A DNA stretch of 64,000 bases from positions 51,888 to 115,887 of the forward strand of contig CADFJN010000010.1 in the NCBI GenBank assembly GCA_902834555.1, given 5' to 3'. Below the pieces are notes generated by a model. That model was not told the origin of the DNA and searched no databases. It worked only from the letters and a program-made list of their open reading frames with translations. Numbering within the stretch: the first letter of the stretch is position 1; each line of letters starts with the position of its first letter. Origin of the DNA: Atopobiaceae bacterium. GTDB lineage: Bacteria > Actinomycetota > Coriobacteriia > Coriobacteriales > Atopobiaceae. The translations under genes were made by a program, and so were the position numbers. Of the stretch, positions 52,389 to 62,216 are shown piece after piece.

Positions 52389-54148
52389 CGACGCTCGCGA
52401 ATCTCCTCGGTGACGTCGGCGATGAACTCGTCGAGGTCGCGCTGGACGGTCTCGTTGGAGCGGTAGCGCACGGAGATGTTGCCGGCCTCGGCCTCCTTCT
52501 CGCCAAGGATCAGCATGTATGGGACGCGATCGATGGAGCGGGCCTCACGGATCTTGTAGCCGATCTTCTCGTCACGCTCGTCGACCTTCACGCGCACGCC
52601 GGCGTCGCGCAGCTTCTGCGCAACCTCGTTCGCGTAGTCGCGGGTCTTCTCGGAGACGGGGAGCACCTTGACCTGGCAGGGCGAGAGCCACGTGGGGAAC
52701 TTGCCCGCGTACTGCTCGATGAGCATGCCGATGAAGCGCTCGAACGAGCCAAAGCCCGCACGGTGAATCATGATGGGCTGCTTCTTGGAGCCGTCCTTGT
52801 CGGTGTACTCGAGCTGGAAGTTGTGCGGAAGCTGGAAGTCAAGCTGGATGGTGCCGCACTGCCACTCGCGGCCCAGGCAGTCCTGCAGGTGGAAGTCGAT
52901 CTTGGGGCCATAGAAGGCTCCGTCGCCGGGGTTGAGCTTGTAGTCGACGTGCATGGCCTCCAGGGCGTCCTTCAGGCCCTGCTCGGCGCGCTCCCAGTCC
53001 TCGTCGGAGCCCATTGAGTTCTCGGGGCGCGTGGAGAGCTCAACACGATACGGGAAGCCAAACTGCGCGTAGTAGGCAGTGATGAGGTGCGCAACGTCCG
53101 TGACCTGCTCGGTGATCTGGTCCGGGCGGATGAAGAGGTGCGCGTCGTCCTGCTGGAACTCGCGGACGCGGAAGAGGCCGTGGAGGGCACCCTTGAGCTC
53201 GTGGCGGTGGTCGATGCCGGCCTCGGCAAGCTTAAGGGGCAGGTCACGGTAGCTGCGCGGCTTGCTCTTGTAGATGAGGCAAGCGCCCGGGCAGTTCATG
53301 GGCTTGATCGCGTAGTCCTCGTCGTCGATCTTGGTGGTGTACATGTTCTCTTTGTAGTGGTCCCAGTGGCCCGAGGTCTCCCACAGGCTGCGGGACAGGA
53401 TGATCGGCGTCTGGACCTGGTCGTAGCCGTACTTGTCCTGCATCTCCTGCCAGTACTGCATGAGGGAGTTGCGGATGCGCATGCCGTTGGGCAGCCAGAA
53501 CGGGAAGCCGGGACCAGCCTCGTTCATCATGAAGATCTCCATCTCCTGGCCGATCTTCCTGTGGTCGCGCTTCTCCGCCTCCTCGCGCATGTGCTCCCAC
53601 TGCGCAAGCTCATCCTTGCTGCGGAAGGCAACGCCATTGATGCGGGTGAGCATCTTGTTGTCCTTGTCGCCCTTCCAGTACGCGCCAGAGACGCCGGTGA
53701 GCTTGAAGGCCTTGAGCGCCTTGGTGTAGAGGATGTGCGGGCCAACGCACATGTCCACGTACTCGCCCTGCTTGTAGAAGGTGATGCGGGCATCCTCGGG
53801 AAGGTCGCCGATGTGCTCTACCTTGTACTTCTCGCCACGCTCCTGCATGTGGGCAATGGCCTCGGCGCGGGGCAGCTCGTAGGTCTCGAACTTGAGGTTC
53901 TCCTTGCAGATCTTGGCCATCTCGGCCTCGATCTTGGGGAAGTCCTCCTCGGAGATCTTGGTGCCCTCGGGCAGGTCGATGTCGTAGTAGAAGCCGTTCT
54001 CGGTTGCGGGGCCAAAGGCGAAGTCCGCCTCGGGGTACAGGCGCTTGATGGCCTGGGCCATGATGTGCGCCGCGGAGTGGCGCACGACGTGCAGCTCCTG
54101 GTCCTCGGGGCACTCGTCCACGTGACCGTCGTTGTAGAGAACCTTCAT
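52385..54148 (-). CDS. thrS: Threonyl-tRNA synthetase
   Basis: A 587-residue class II synthetase charging tRNA-Thr. The editing domain (ELHVVRHSAAHIMAQAIKRLYPEADFAFGP) starts about residue 16, so the usual N-terminal TGS domain is essentially missing. This is a short form known from several bacteria. The catalytic core has motif 2-like YRDLPLKLAEAGIDHRHELKGALHGLFRVREFQQDDAHLFI and motif 3 IMIHRAGFGSFERFIGMLIE, and the anticodon domain ends the protein. ATG at 54148; the frame upstream is unlike the family. The 490-bp leader was searched by eye for a T-box and none was found. The stop codon lies in a repeat hairpin. Confidence 0.96.
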   Translation of the reverse strand: MKVLYNDGHVDECPEDQELHVVRHSAAHIMAQAIKRLYPEADFAFGPATENGFYYDIDLPEGTKISEEDFPKIEAEMAKICKENLKFETYELPRAEAIAHMQERGEKYKVEHIGDLPEDARITFYKQGEYVDMCVGPHILYTKALKAFKLTGVSGAYWKGDKDNKMLTRINGVAFRSKDELAQWEHMREEAEKRDHRKIGQEMEIFMMNEAGPGFPFWLPNGMRIRNSLMQYWQEMQDKYGYDQVQTPIILSRSLWETSGHWDHYKENMYTTKIDDEDYAIKPMNCPGACLIYKSKPRSYRDLPLKLAEAGIDHRHELKGALHGLFRVREFQQDDAHLFIRPDQITEQVTDVAHLITAYYAQFGFPYRVELSTRPENSMGSDEDWERAEQGLKDALEAMHVDYKLNPGDGAFYGPKIDFHLQDCLGREWQCGTIQLDFQLPHNFQLEYTDKDGSKKQPIMIHRAGFGSFERFIGMLIEQYAGKFPTWLSPCQVKVLPVSEKTRDYANEVAQKLRDAGVRVKVDERDEKIGYKIREARSIDRVPYMLILGEKEAEAGNISVRYRSNETVQRDLDEFIADVTEEIRERR

Positions 54149-54634
54149 GTGAAACCTCTTCCTTGGGGTAGCTCCCCAAACTCTGACTGCAAGGTGACGT
54201 TGCGGGCCAAACCCGGCACCGCGGCGCATAACGGCGACTGTCACATGGCACGAGGCCAGGTGAGGGACAGCCGCCTAGATAGTCACCGTAGTCGTTGCAC
54301 GCGTGGCGAGAAATGCGTGGATGCAGCAAGCATCCGTGGCCTGACGGAACATGTGCACGTCGCTCGTGTGGCGCATACCCTAATGACTCCCCCGCGCATT
54401 CACTGGCACTTCTGCGGGCGCACGCGACGCCGCCGCTCGATTGCGAGCAGAGTCACCTACGCTGCCTGCAGTTACGCAGACAGTGACACTTTACACCAGA
54501 GAGACGTTACCGCAGGGAAGAAATACCACATGCACAAAGGAAGGCGTGGGGGTAGGTCTACATGCATGGCGCCCGCCTCCACTATCGAAAGACGGGCGCC
54601 ACGGCGCAACCAACGCAAAAATGCAGCATAAAAG
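54149..54634. other. Long gene-free leader of thrS with a hairpin at the far end
   Basis: No gene is credible here. TGGCGCCCG (54567-54575) pairs with CGGGCGCCA (54593-54601) and is a probable terminator for the oxidoreductase gene upstream. The rest has several modest hairpins but no recognisable T-box, riboswitch or leader peptide. Confidence 0.5.
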
Positions 54635-57451
54635 CTAGACGCGACCAGCTTCACCAAGGGTGGTGCGGTCGTACCAGCCGGCAAAGACGTAGGGGAAGAA
54701 CTCGCCCGCATCGACGTCTGCCAGCTTCTTCTCGCCTAGAACCGTCAGGTCAAGCTCGGAGTAAGCGCAGCCAAGCACAGAGAGCACAGGAAGCTCTCCC
54801 CATGGGTCATCGGGGCTCGACTCCATCTTGAGGCTGGTAACGTAGCCAGGTTCCCACTTGTGATAGTCATACTGAACGAGCGCTGCGTTGATGGCACCGC
54901 CGGTCAGCTGCGCTCCGCCCTGCGGGAGTGCCGGACGGTCGAAGTGGTAGTAGAACCCACAACCCTTGGTGGTCTTTCCGGCAGCCGGGGACTGGAAGAT
55001 CAGGTGGCAGAGGGGGCTGTTGTACTCGCCAAGGTCTGCCTCCACGTGTACCAGCCGGTGACCGCGGCGCGCAAGGTCAACGAAGAGCGCCGAGCCTTCC
55101 TTGCGAATCGAGAACTGGGCGCCAAGTTTCTTGGGCATGGATCCATTGTCACGGCCAAGCTGCGTTGCCATCTCGGCACCGTTGCCGCCCAAGAGCAGCG
55201 ACATCGTGTACTGTCCAAGCTGATCGCCAAGATAGCAGTACACGCCGAGAATTGCCTCGTAGTAGTCATCGGTAAACGACGGCCGCAGGATGTGATTCAC
55301 GGAGAGCGTCACCACGGGCATCGAGAAGGGCTTGAGCGGTGCAGGCAGGATGCGCTCGATGGCAGAAGGGTCGGTGGTGTAGGCGAGATACAAGCCACGC
55401 TGGTCAGACATTACGGACGGTGCGCCAAACTTTTGGAGGTCTGCGGAGTCCATGCAAAAGCTCGAGCGAGCGGCGCGCGCCGAGAATAGACCGCGGGCAG
55501 CCTCGTAACCACCACGTGTAGCAGGTGCGATGTTCCCGTCGCGCACAGCGGAGCCAACAAGGCAAACACCGACGCCGCGCTTACGCAGACCCTCGGCAAG
55601 CTCCTTTGCAGGCCGGTTCCCCAGCGAAAGCACCACAAGGTCCGCCTCGACCTTGGAGCGCCCTCCATCGGCAACGCTCTCGACAGCAATGCCATCGGAC
55701 CCAACCTCAACGAGCTTCTCGCCCAGCTTGAGCTCAACCTGCTGTGCGCGCAGGCGTCCCATCAGGTCAACGAGGTTGGTCTGGTTTGTACCCGGAGCCG
55801 GCGTGGCCACCATATCGACAACCGTGACGGAGGCAGCGCCCTTGTCGGCGATGTACTCAGCAGTCTCGAGGCCCGTCATGCCAGCGCCCACGACAACGAC
55901 GCGCCCGCCCTCGTAGCTCTCGCGGGAAAGGGCCTCGGGCACGCAGATCACGTTCTCGCCGTGAATCCCGGGAATCGACCCGGGCACGATGGGATCTCCG
56001 CCGGTAGCGCAGATGACGGCATCGGGCTCGAATGCCATCACCGAGTCAACCGTCGCCTCCTCGCCAAGGCGGACGTCCACGCCCAGCTTGGGCAGCATCG
56101 TCTCGTAGTACTGCGGGACAAAGTCCATCTTCTCCTTGCGTGGCGGGCGCTCGGCGAGAAGAACCTGGCCGCCAAGGCGATCGCCCTTTTCAAGCAGCGT
56201 CACCTTGCAGCCGCGTCGCGCCGCGGTCTCCGCCGCCTGGCAGCCACCGGGGCCGCCGCCAATCACAACAACGTGATGATGGTCAACGTCGATTGGCAGC
56301 TCACCATAGCGCAGCTCATGCGCGCACTCCGGATTGACGGCGCACTCAAGGGGCATGCATTTCTCGGCGTTCTGTTCCAGGGACTCGAAGCAACGCAGAC
56401 AACTGATGCACTTGCGAAGTTCGGAAACTCTATCCTGCTGAACCTTATTGCCCCACTCGGGATCGGCGAGCCACGCGCGGCCAAGACCGGCGAAGTCGAT
56501 AGTTCCTTCCTCGAGGAATGCCTCGGGAACGTCGGGGCCACGATATGCGGAGACCGCAATCACGGGAACGCTGACGTGCTCTTTCACCGCTCGGATGATG
56601 TCATGGCGCCATCCCTCGGGATAACTTACTGGCTCCACGCACGTAATGCCGGTCTCGTAGAGGCCAACGGACACGTCTATGAAATCGACGCCTGCTTTTT
56701 CGAACGCCATGCAGATCTTGACGCCGTCTGCAGTGTGGATGTAGTCCTCGGTAACCCCGGTCTTGTCGAGGAATTCCTCGACGGAGACGCGGCAGCCAAG
56801 CGCAAAGCCTGCGGAACAGCGCTCGCGAATGCCTGCGATGATCTCGGTGACGATGCGCAGGCGGTTCTCAAAGCTGCCACCATACTGGTCTGTTCGCTTG
56901 TTGGTGTAGGGAGAGAGGAACTGCTGCAGCAGGTAGCCATGCGCGCAGTGCAGCTCGACACCATCGAAGCCCGCGCGCTCGGCACGAACTGCGCCTTCGA
57001 TAAACTCCTGGACTATATGCTGGACCTCTTCCGTAGAGAGCGCGCGGGTCTCCGCCTGCGTCTTCTTGCAAGGAATCGCAGACGCCGAGACAACCGGCTT
57101 TCCGCCGAGAAGGACATTGGGTGTCTCCCTGCCTGGGTGATGCAGCTGCAGGAATGTCTTGGAACCATGGCGGTGAATTGCCTCGGCAAGACGCGCGAGT
57201 TGCGGAACATTGCGGTCGCGTGTGACGGAAATCTGGCGCAGCTCACCGACGCCCGTCTCGTCGTCAATCCGGCAGATCTCCGGTATCACTAGGCCGGCAC
57301 CACCTGCGGCGCGCAGCTCGTAATAACGAATCATCTCTTCAGTGGGTGTCCCGTCAAGATTAGCAAGCCCTACCCCCATGGGCTCCATGACCAGGCGGTT
57401 CCTGAGCTCGACCGATCCAATACGGCCAGGTTCGAAAAGCTTGTCGTACAT
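54635..57451 (-). CDS. Old Yellow Enzyme/FAD oxidoreductase fused to an acetoacetate-decarboxylase-like domain
   Basis: A 938-residue three-part protein. Residues 1 to about 350 are an FMN TIM barrel of the 2,4-dienoyl-CoA reductase/Old Yellow Enzyme family (LRNRLVMEPMG, FLQLHHPGRE, FDGVELHCAHGYLLQQFLSPYTNKRTDQYGG). An iron-sulfur cysteine cluster follows (RKCISCLRCF...CAVNPEC), then a FAD/NAD(P) Rossmann domain (VVVIGGGPGGCQAAETAARRG, VVVVGAGMTGLETAEYIADKG) to about 690. The last 240 residues resemble acetoacetate decarboxylase, including GRDNGSMPKKLGAQF with a double Lys at the place of that family's Schiff-base lysine. It likely reduces an enone or enoate and then acts on a beta-keto acid. 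ATG at 57451 follows AGGGAGAGGGGC. Confidence 0.88.
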   Translation of the reverse strand: MYDKLFEPGRIGSVELRNRLVMEPMGVGLANLDGTPTEEMIRYYELRAAGGAGLVIPEICRIDDETGVGELRQISVTRDRNVPQLARLAEAIHRHGSKTFLQLHHPGRETPNVLLGGKPVVSASAIPCKKTQAETRALSTEEVQHIVQEFIEGAVRAERAGFDGVELHCAHGYLLQQFLSPYTNKRTDQYGGSFENRLRIVTEIIAGIRERCSAGFALGCRVSVEEFLDKTGVTEDYIHTADGVKICMAFEKAGVDFIDVSVGLYETGITCVEPVSYPEGWRHDIIRAVKEHVSVPVIAVSAYRGPDVPEAFLEEGTIDFAGLGRAWLADPEWGNKVQQDRVSELRKCISCLRCFESLEQNAEKCMPLECAVNPECAHELRYGELPIDVDHHHVVVIGGGPGGCQAAETAARRGCKVTLLEKGDRLGGQVLLAERPPRKEKMDFVPQYYETMLPKLGVDVRLGEEATVDSVMAFEPDAVICATGGDPIVPGSIPGIHGENVICVPEALSRESYEGGRVVVVGAGMTGLETAEYIADKGAASVTVVDMVATPAPGTNQTNLVDLMGRLRAQQVELKLGEKLVEVGSDGIAVESVADGGRSKVEADLVVLSLGNRPAKELAEGLRKRGVGVCLVGSAVRDGNIAPATRGGYEAARGLFSARAARSSFCMDSADLQKFGAPSVMSDQRGLYLAYTTDPSAIERILPAPLKPFSMPVVTLSVNHILRPSFTDDYYEAILGVYCYLGDQLGQYTMSLLLGGNGAEMATQLGRDNGSMPKKLGAQFSIRKEGSALFVDLARRGHRLVHVEADLGEYNSPLCHLIFQSPAAGKTTKGCGFYYHFDRPALPQGGAQLTGGAINAALVQYDYHKWEPGYVTSLKMESSPDDPWGELPVLSVLGCAYSELDLTVLGEKKLADVDAGEFFPYVFAGWYDRTTLGEAGRV

Positions 57452-57632
57452 GCCCCTCTCCCTTCGCTGCCGCGCCGGCTTGCGTCGGCGCACATTACGG
57501 GTCTAGGCACAGAGTAGAGGGATTGGGCATGGACAATTACGTATATTCGGGGAGGGAGCTGCTTAGCTTCGCGAGGCAGCATTATGGCGGGTCAGCCGTA
57601 CAGAGCCAATGCGGACACGGCGGTCCTCTCCC

Positions 57633-59208
57633 CTATCGCGCGTCGTCGAAGGTCTTGAGGAACAGCTGGTAATCGACCTCGTTTTATCTACGTAGGTCTG
57701 CGCAAACTCACAGAGCGCGTTGTCGAAGCCTGCGCCTTTCCCCAGGTAGCCGGCAATGACGTGGCGGTCACCCGTGCGGGCGTGCGCATGCGCCAGGGTC
57801 CAGGCGCACAGCGAACCAAAGCGTGAGAGCTCGTAGGCATCCACGCGCTCCAGGTCGACCGACCCCTTGGAATCCCTCAGCCGGCGCACGCAGTAGTCAC
57901 GCATGACGCCCTTCTCGTCTGGCGAGCGAGCCCAGCCGAGAAGAACGTCGCCGGCCGTCTGCATGGCCCGCTGTCCCTCGACAACCCTCCTGCCATGGTC
58001 GAGAAACTCGCTTTGGCCCGCGTATGGCTCGAGAACCGAGGAGGTTGCTTCCTTGAGTTGGAGCACCAGGGGAGTCGTTGGGGGCAGCCCCCTCGAGCAC
58101 GTTGATCCACGCGCGCATGCCAACGCTGCCCACGCCAACGACCTTGCGTGCCATGTCCTGCGGGGTGTACTGGTCGATGGGCGACCGGCGCTCGCGCGGA
58201 AGGGTGAGGCGGTATCTCGCGAGATAGGCGCCAAGCACCTTGACGATTGTCTCCTGTGAGATGACATAGCTCGCAAGGTCGCGTAGGAGAATCAGGAGCG
58301 GCGGGTCGCTCACCACGCGCAGCTCGCCATCGACGGTCTCGGTGAACTTTTCGACGGCGCGGCTGTTTGTCTTCTTGATGGCCTTCCCGGCGGTTGCCGC
58401 AAGGGCGCTCTTCTCGGCATTGTTGAGGTAGTCGGCATGCTCTTGCAAGAGCTCCTCGACGTCGAGGTGGGCATACCACACGTCTAGGTTGCCCATCTTG
58501 GAGAAGCGCGACATTGCCTGGTGGTAGCCCCGAACCGTCGAGCGAAGCGCCACGAGGCGGTCTGCCTCCGAGAGGCCAAGGTGGCGCCCGCAGATCTCGA
58601 CGCTGGTTACCAGGCGCTTGAGATCCCACTCCCAGGGCGCGGGCAGGGTCTCGTCGAAGTCGTTGATGTCAAAGACCAGGCGGCGCTCGGCCGAGGCAAA
58701 GATGCCAAAGTTGACGAGGTGCGCGTCTCCGCAGGCTTGCACCCTGATGCCCATCGTTGGGGTACGAGCGAGGTCATCGGCTATGATGACCGCCGCGGTA
58801 GAACGAGAAGGGCGACTCAGCCATGCGCTGGTGGCGTATGGGAAGCAGGCTCTGCACGCGGTCCTTCTCCTGCGCGCGGAGAAGCTCCATAGCGTGCTGA
58901 CGGTTCTGCTCGATCGTCCAAGCGGCGCGGCTGCTGCGAGGGACCTGCTTCCTGAGAGACTTGCCGTACGCCCGTGACTCCTCGCGCGTGACGCGCTCCT
59001 TTGGCTTGAGCTGCTCTTCGAGAAGCTCACGCAGTCGACCATGACCGATACCGCTTGCGCTGGGAAGAGAGGGCAGGCGCGAGAGCACTGCCCCCTGGGC
59101 GGATGCGGGAAGCGACTTCATTCGCGAATAAACCACAGCTTGCAGGCCCTGTCTTGGTACCTGCGTCTGGAACTTCTCCTCCGGGGCTTCCCCTTCGCTC
59201 TGTGCCAT
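57633..59208 (-). pseudogene. DUF2252 family protein, three frameshifts
   Basis: Reading from 59208, the frame encodes the N-terminal part (SRAAWTIEQNRQHAMELLRAQEKDRVQSLLPIRHQRMAESPFSFYRG). One lost base near 58795 shifts to AVIIADDLARTPTMGIRVQACGDAHLVNFGIFASAERRLVFDINDFDET, the DUF2252 core related to kinase-like folds. A second shift near 58070 (a C run) leads to LVLQLKEATSSVLEPYAG and ends with FDNALCEFAQTYVDKT. A third near 57685 restores EVDYQLFLKTFDDAR before the stop at 57633. About 500 codons would make a normal family member, so the gene was intact recently. The function of the family is unknown. Confidence 0.85.
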
Positions 59209-59274
59209 GCGGTCCTCCTACTACGGTGCCGCGGCAAGTATAGGCCGGAGGACCGCACGGCTAGGCTCCATGCA

Positions 59275-60465
59275 CTAGACCTCGCGAGGCAACAGAAGCG
59301 TAAAGGCGCAGGACACGAGCATACAGACCCCCGCGAGAACAAAGGCGACGCCAAGGTTGCCACCTGCGGCGGGAATCAGCACGTAGCTTGGAAGAATTAC
59401 GGCGCCGAGAAGCTCCACCGTTGCCACGAGCCCGCCCGCGGTACCCGCAAGCTTGGGCCCAACGTCAGGAAGCTTGATGGGCACGGCCATGAGCAGGGGC
59501 ATATTACCGCCTACGAAGAACCCCGCAAGAAAGAGCGCTGCCATGAGCAGGAACCCCTCCGGTGCCATCCAGCCAAAGCCCACTAGCGCAAACGCGCAGG
59601 TATCGAGCACAACAAACGTGTTCTTGGACCCCAGCTTCTTGGCACTCATCGGAACGAGGATGCAGCTCACAAGGCTGCCGATTGTGTAAGCGCTGGCATA
59701 GTAACCCGCAGCGACGGAATCGATGCCGCGTGACTGCAGAATCGTAGGCACAAACGAGCTCATAACAACGTTGGCGCCCATAACGCAGAAGAGAGCGAGA
59801 CCCACAAGCCAGACGCGATCGTTGGAGACCACGCGTTTTAGCAGCTTACCAAGGCCGGACTGGTCGGCCGCAGGAGCAGCCTCGACGCTCCTGTCCGGTG
59901 TCTCGGGATTACGGTACAGTGCAAACCAAGCGATCGTCGAGACAACAAACAGCGCGAGCGAAAGAAAAAAGGCAGCGCGGCGATTTGGGAAGTAGGCGGT
60001 CGTCGCAAGTGCTACGGTCATGGCAACCGTGGAGAAGGCAAACGCCACGCCAAGCTTTTCGGAGAGCTGCTCGGGCGAATACCAGGAGCCAAGGAGCTTT
60101 GCCCCACAGGAGTTGAGAAACGATGCGGCAAGCCCAGTGAGCGCAAAGCCAACCAAAAGCACACCGTAGGAGCTGCCCATCACGTTAAGCACGGCGCCAA
60201 TCGTCGAGGCCACAAAGGCGATGCCCACGACCAGGCGCGGATTGTGCTCATCAACCAAAACTCCAGCGACCAGGGAGAGGAGGATTGCCGGAATCATGGG
60301 CGCCGTGAAGAGCGATGAGAACTGACTTGCCGAGATCGAGAGTTCTTCAATCAGACTCGTAGCGAGAGGAGAGAGCTGGTACTGAGCGTAGTTTGGCGCG
60401 AGGTAGCCAATGCAGATTGCCGCAAGCGCCATGCTTGCGTAGCGCTTCCTACGTGAGTCTTCCAT
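59275..60465 (-). CDS. MFS transporter
   Basis: A 396-residue, 12-helix major facilitator. The loop after helix 2 (AGVLVDEHNPRLVVG) takes the place of the classic GxxxDRxGR motif. The two halves are separated by a charged linker around residue 195 (NPETPDRSVEAAPAADQSG). Family-level likeness is to small-molecule anion and cyanate/nitroimidazole-type exporters and importers; the substrate cannot be told from sequence. The ATG at 60465 follows TGGGAGGGGCACCT. It is 89 bp downstream of the demethylase-like gene on the same strand and probably carries that enzyme's substrate or product. Confidence 0.85.
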   Translation of the reverse strand: MEDSRRKRYASMALAAICIGYLAPNYAQYQLSPLATSLIEELSISASQFSSLFTAPMIPAILLSLVAGVLVDEHNPRLVVGIAFVASTIGAVLNVMGSSYGVLLVGFALTGLAASFLNSCGAKLLGSWYSPEQLSEKLGVAFAFSTVAMTVALATTAYFPNRRAAFFLSLALFVVSTIAWFALYRNPETPDRSVEAAPAADQSGLGKLLKRVVSNDRVWLVGLALFCVMGANVVMSSFVPTILQSRGIDSVAAGYYASAYTIGSLVSCILVPMSAKKLGSKNTFVVLDTCAFALVGFGWMAPEGFLLMAALFLAGFFVGGNMPLLMAVPIKLPDVGPKLAGTAGGLVATVELLGAVILPSYVLIPAAGGNLGVAFVLAGVCMLVSCAFTLLLPREV

Positions 60466-60553
60466 AGGTGCCCCTCCCAAAAGGAATGGGGCGAGCAGAG
60501 CAACGCCTGCCCGCCCCAGAATGACAATTCAACGACAGAAAAGAACGCAGAAG

Positions 60554-61978
60554 CTACTCGTTGTAGGACTTGTACCAGTCGCCCCACGCGCTGCCGTCGC
60601 CAGTGGTCTGCCCCACCATGCGACCGTGTCCCAACGTGGGGATCTCGGACACGTCGCGGTCCTCGTTGCGGACGAGGTCCTTGTTATACGGATATCGTGC
60701 GACTCGCACCTTCACATCCATCTGCTGGGTGCTCGGCGTACCCCAAACAAGCGTGAGTTCAGTACCCTCCCTGATGTAGGTAGGGTCAATGAAGCCGAGG
60801 GAGATCATGGTGCCGTAGCTGTAGGAGTGAATACGGCCGCTCGAGATGCCAATCATCTTCCCTGCTTCGTTGAGTACCTTGTCGGCGCGATACTCGTAGC
60901 ACTGGTTAGCAAAGTTGTAAACAAAGCGGCAGTCAGTGGGGTCGGAGATGTCCTCCACGTTGTTCCCTGCGGTGTTCATCGCCGCGAACACCCTACCGAC
61001 GGACTCGGGATCCCACTCGAGCGTGCATACGTTGCGCGTCTGGTTTGCGGCAATCTTCTCGAGCGCCTCGCGGCCCATGAAGTCGTGATTGAACTTGACG
61101 AGAAAACCGAGACCGGTGTCATAAGGCGTGACAAATCGGGTCTGAAGGTCATCGCCCACCGATCCGTTGAGCCTGCGCCCCATGTTGTATGAGGCGATGG
61201 CAGGGTGCTCCGCGCACCACGTGGCCAGTCCCTCGCCGCTCTCGAACCATGGGAGCGGATAGTGCAAGTTGATGTTGGGGAAGCCGGCCTCGGTGTGATT
61301 GAACAGGCAATAGCAGTGCTGGCCCTGCTGCTTGGCGCCAAACTTCTGGCCCGTCTCCCAGATCTTGTTGTAGATCTTCGTGTAGTCGGCGATGGGACCA
61401 TGAACCTCATAGGCGAGGTTACCCGTCATGCCAAGGTGGATGACCTGGACGGGCGTGCCCTCGACGTCCTGGATGCGGTGCTTGGCAAACTTGATGTCGT
61501 GCAGGTCGGCTTGGAAGGCCTCCTCAAGAATCTCCAGGGACTTCTCGCCCTGCACCTGAATGAAGAACTCGGTGCCGGACATGTCCTCTCCGTGGACGTT
61601 GAGCTTGGAGTTCTCGCAGAGATACTGAATGGGCGGGTTAAGCCAGTAGGTACGGTAGCGGTCCTCGGCGATACGAATCACAACGCCGTCGGAGAGGATC
61701 TGACCCTTGTCGTTGCAAATAACTGCATGGCGAAGGCCGGTGTACTTGAGCTTGGTGAAGTCATTCACGCAGATGGACTGAAGAAACTCACAGGCATCGG
61801 GACCCACGATGTCATAGATGGGGCTTGCCATGAGAGAGACGTTGATCATAGCAGAAGTTCGATACGCGGTCGCCTCTACCGGCAGCCCCTCGTATTCAAA
61901 GGGGATGTACATCCCCGGAACAGGTTGCATGAGCAGCGTAGCGTTTGCCTGAGCCATATTCATTTCCTGATGTGCCAT
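60554..61978 (-). CDS. GcvT/LigM-like tetrahydrofolate-dependent methyltransferase (demethylase)
   Basis: A 474-residue protein of the glycine-cleavage T-protein fold, in the branch with LigM/DesA-type vanillate and syringate O-demethylases and DMSP demethylase. It moves a methyl or aminomethyl group to tetrahydrofolate. Visible are the N-terminal YRTSAMINVSLMASPIYDIVGPDACEFLQSICVND, HLGMTGNLAYEVHGP with the folate-contact Glu, GRREALE-like FMGREALEKIAANQTR, and a C-terminal barrel with SSGRIHSYSYGTMISLGFIDP. No corrinoid protein is encoded nearby, which fits a direct folate mechanism. The ATG at 61978 follows GAAGGGAGCACGTT. It is divergent from a PucR-type regulator and followed by an MFS gene. 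Confidence 0.82.
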   Translation of the reverse strand: MAHQEMNMAQANATLLMQPVPGMYIPFEYEGLPVEATAYRTSAMINVSLMASPIYDIVGPDACEFLQSICVNDFTKLKYTGLRHAVICNDKGQILSDGVVIRIAEDRYRTYWLNPPIQYLCENSKLNVHGEDMSGTEFFIQVQGEKSLEILEEAFQADLHDIKFAKHRIQDVEGTPVQVIHLGMTGNLAYEVHGPIADYTKIYNKIWETGQKFGAKQQGQHCYCLFNHTEAGFPNINLHYPLPWFESGEGLATWCAEHPAIASYNMGRRLNGSVGDDLQTRFVTPYDTGLGFLVKFNHDFMGREALEKIAANQTRNVCTLEWDPESVGRVFAAMNTAGNNVEDISDPTDCRFVYNFANQCYEYRADKVLNEAGKMIGISSGRIHSYSYGTMISLGFIDPTYIREGTELTLVWGTPSTQQMDVKVRVARYPYNKDLVRNEDRDVSEIPTLGHGRMVGQTTGDGSAWGDWYKSYNE

Positions 61979-62216
61979 AACGTGCTCCCTTCCCATGTGA
62001 AATGGGGTTTCCCGATTTCCTTGCCTGTATTCTGCCGTCCTGCTTTCTACGCCGATATGGAAAAGTCGATGCTCGTTTGCCGTGATTTTGGGCATAGTTT
62101 CCAATCTTCAGCGAACTGGAACGACCGAGTTCCGAGAAGGGTCGTTGTGCTTTTGCTGTTGGTGTAGTCTGGGGACAATCTGGGGCGGGGAACCGGATTG
62201 GGGTTTGGGTGAGCCA
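61979..62216. promoter_or_regulatory. Divergent control region of the demethylase cluster
   Basis: 238 bp between divergent start codons, without a gene. AACGACC and GGTCGTT form a 7-bp inverted repeat with a 14-bp spacer at about 62120-62147. CCCATGTGAAATGGG (about 61992-62006) is a second small palindrome near the demethylase start. Either could bind the PucR-type regulator. Confidence 0.5.

Noticed and set aside
54149..54634. T-box leader before thrS
   Set aside because: The leader is long enough, but I could not find the conserved T-box bulge (GGTGG-ACCGCG type) or a specifier loop on the minus strand.
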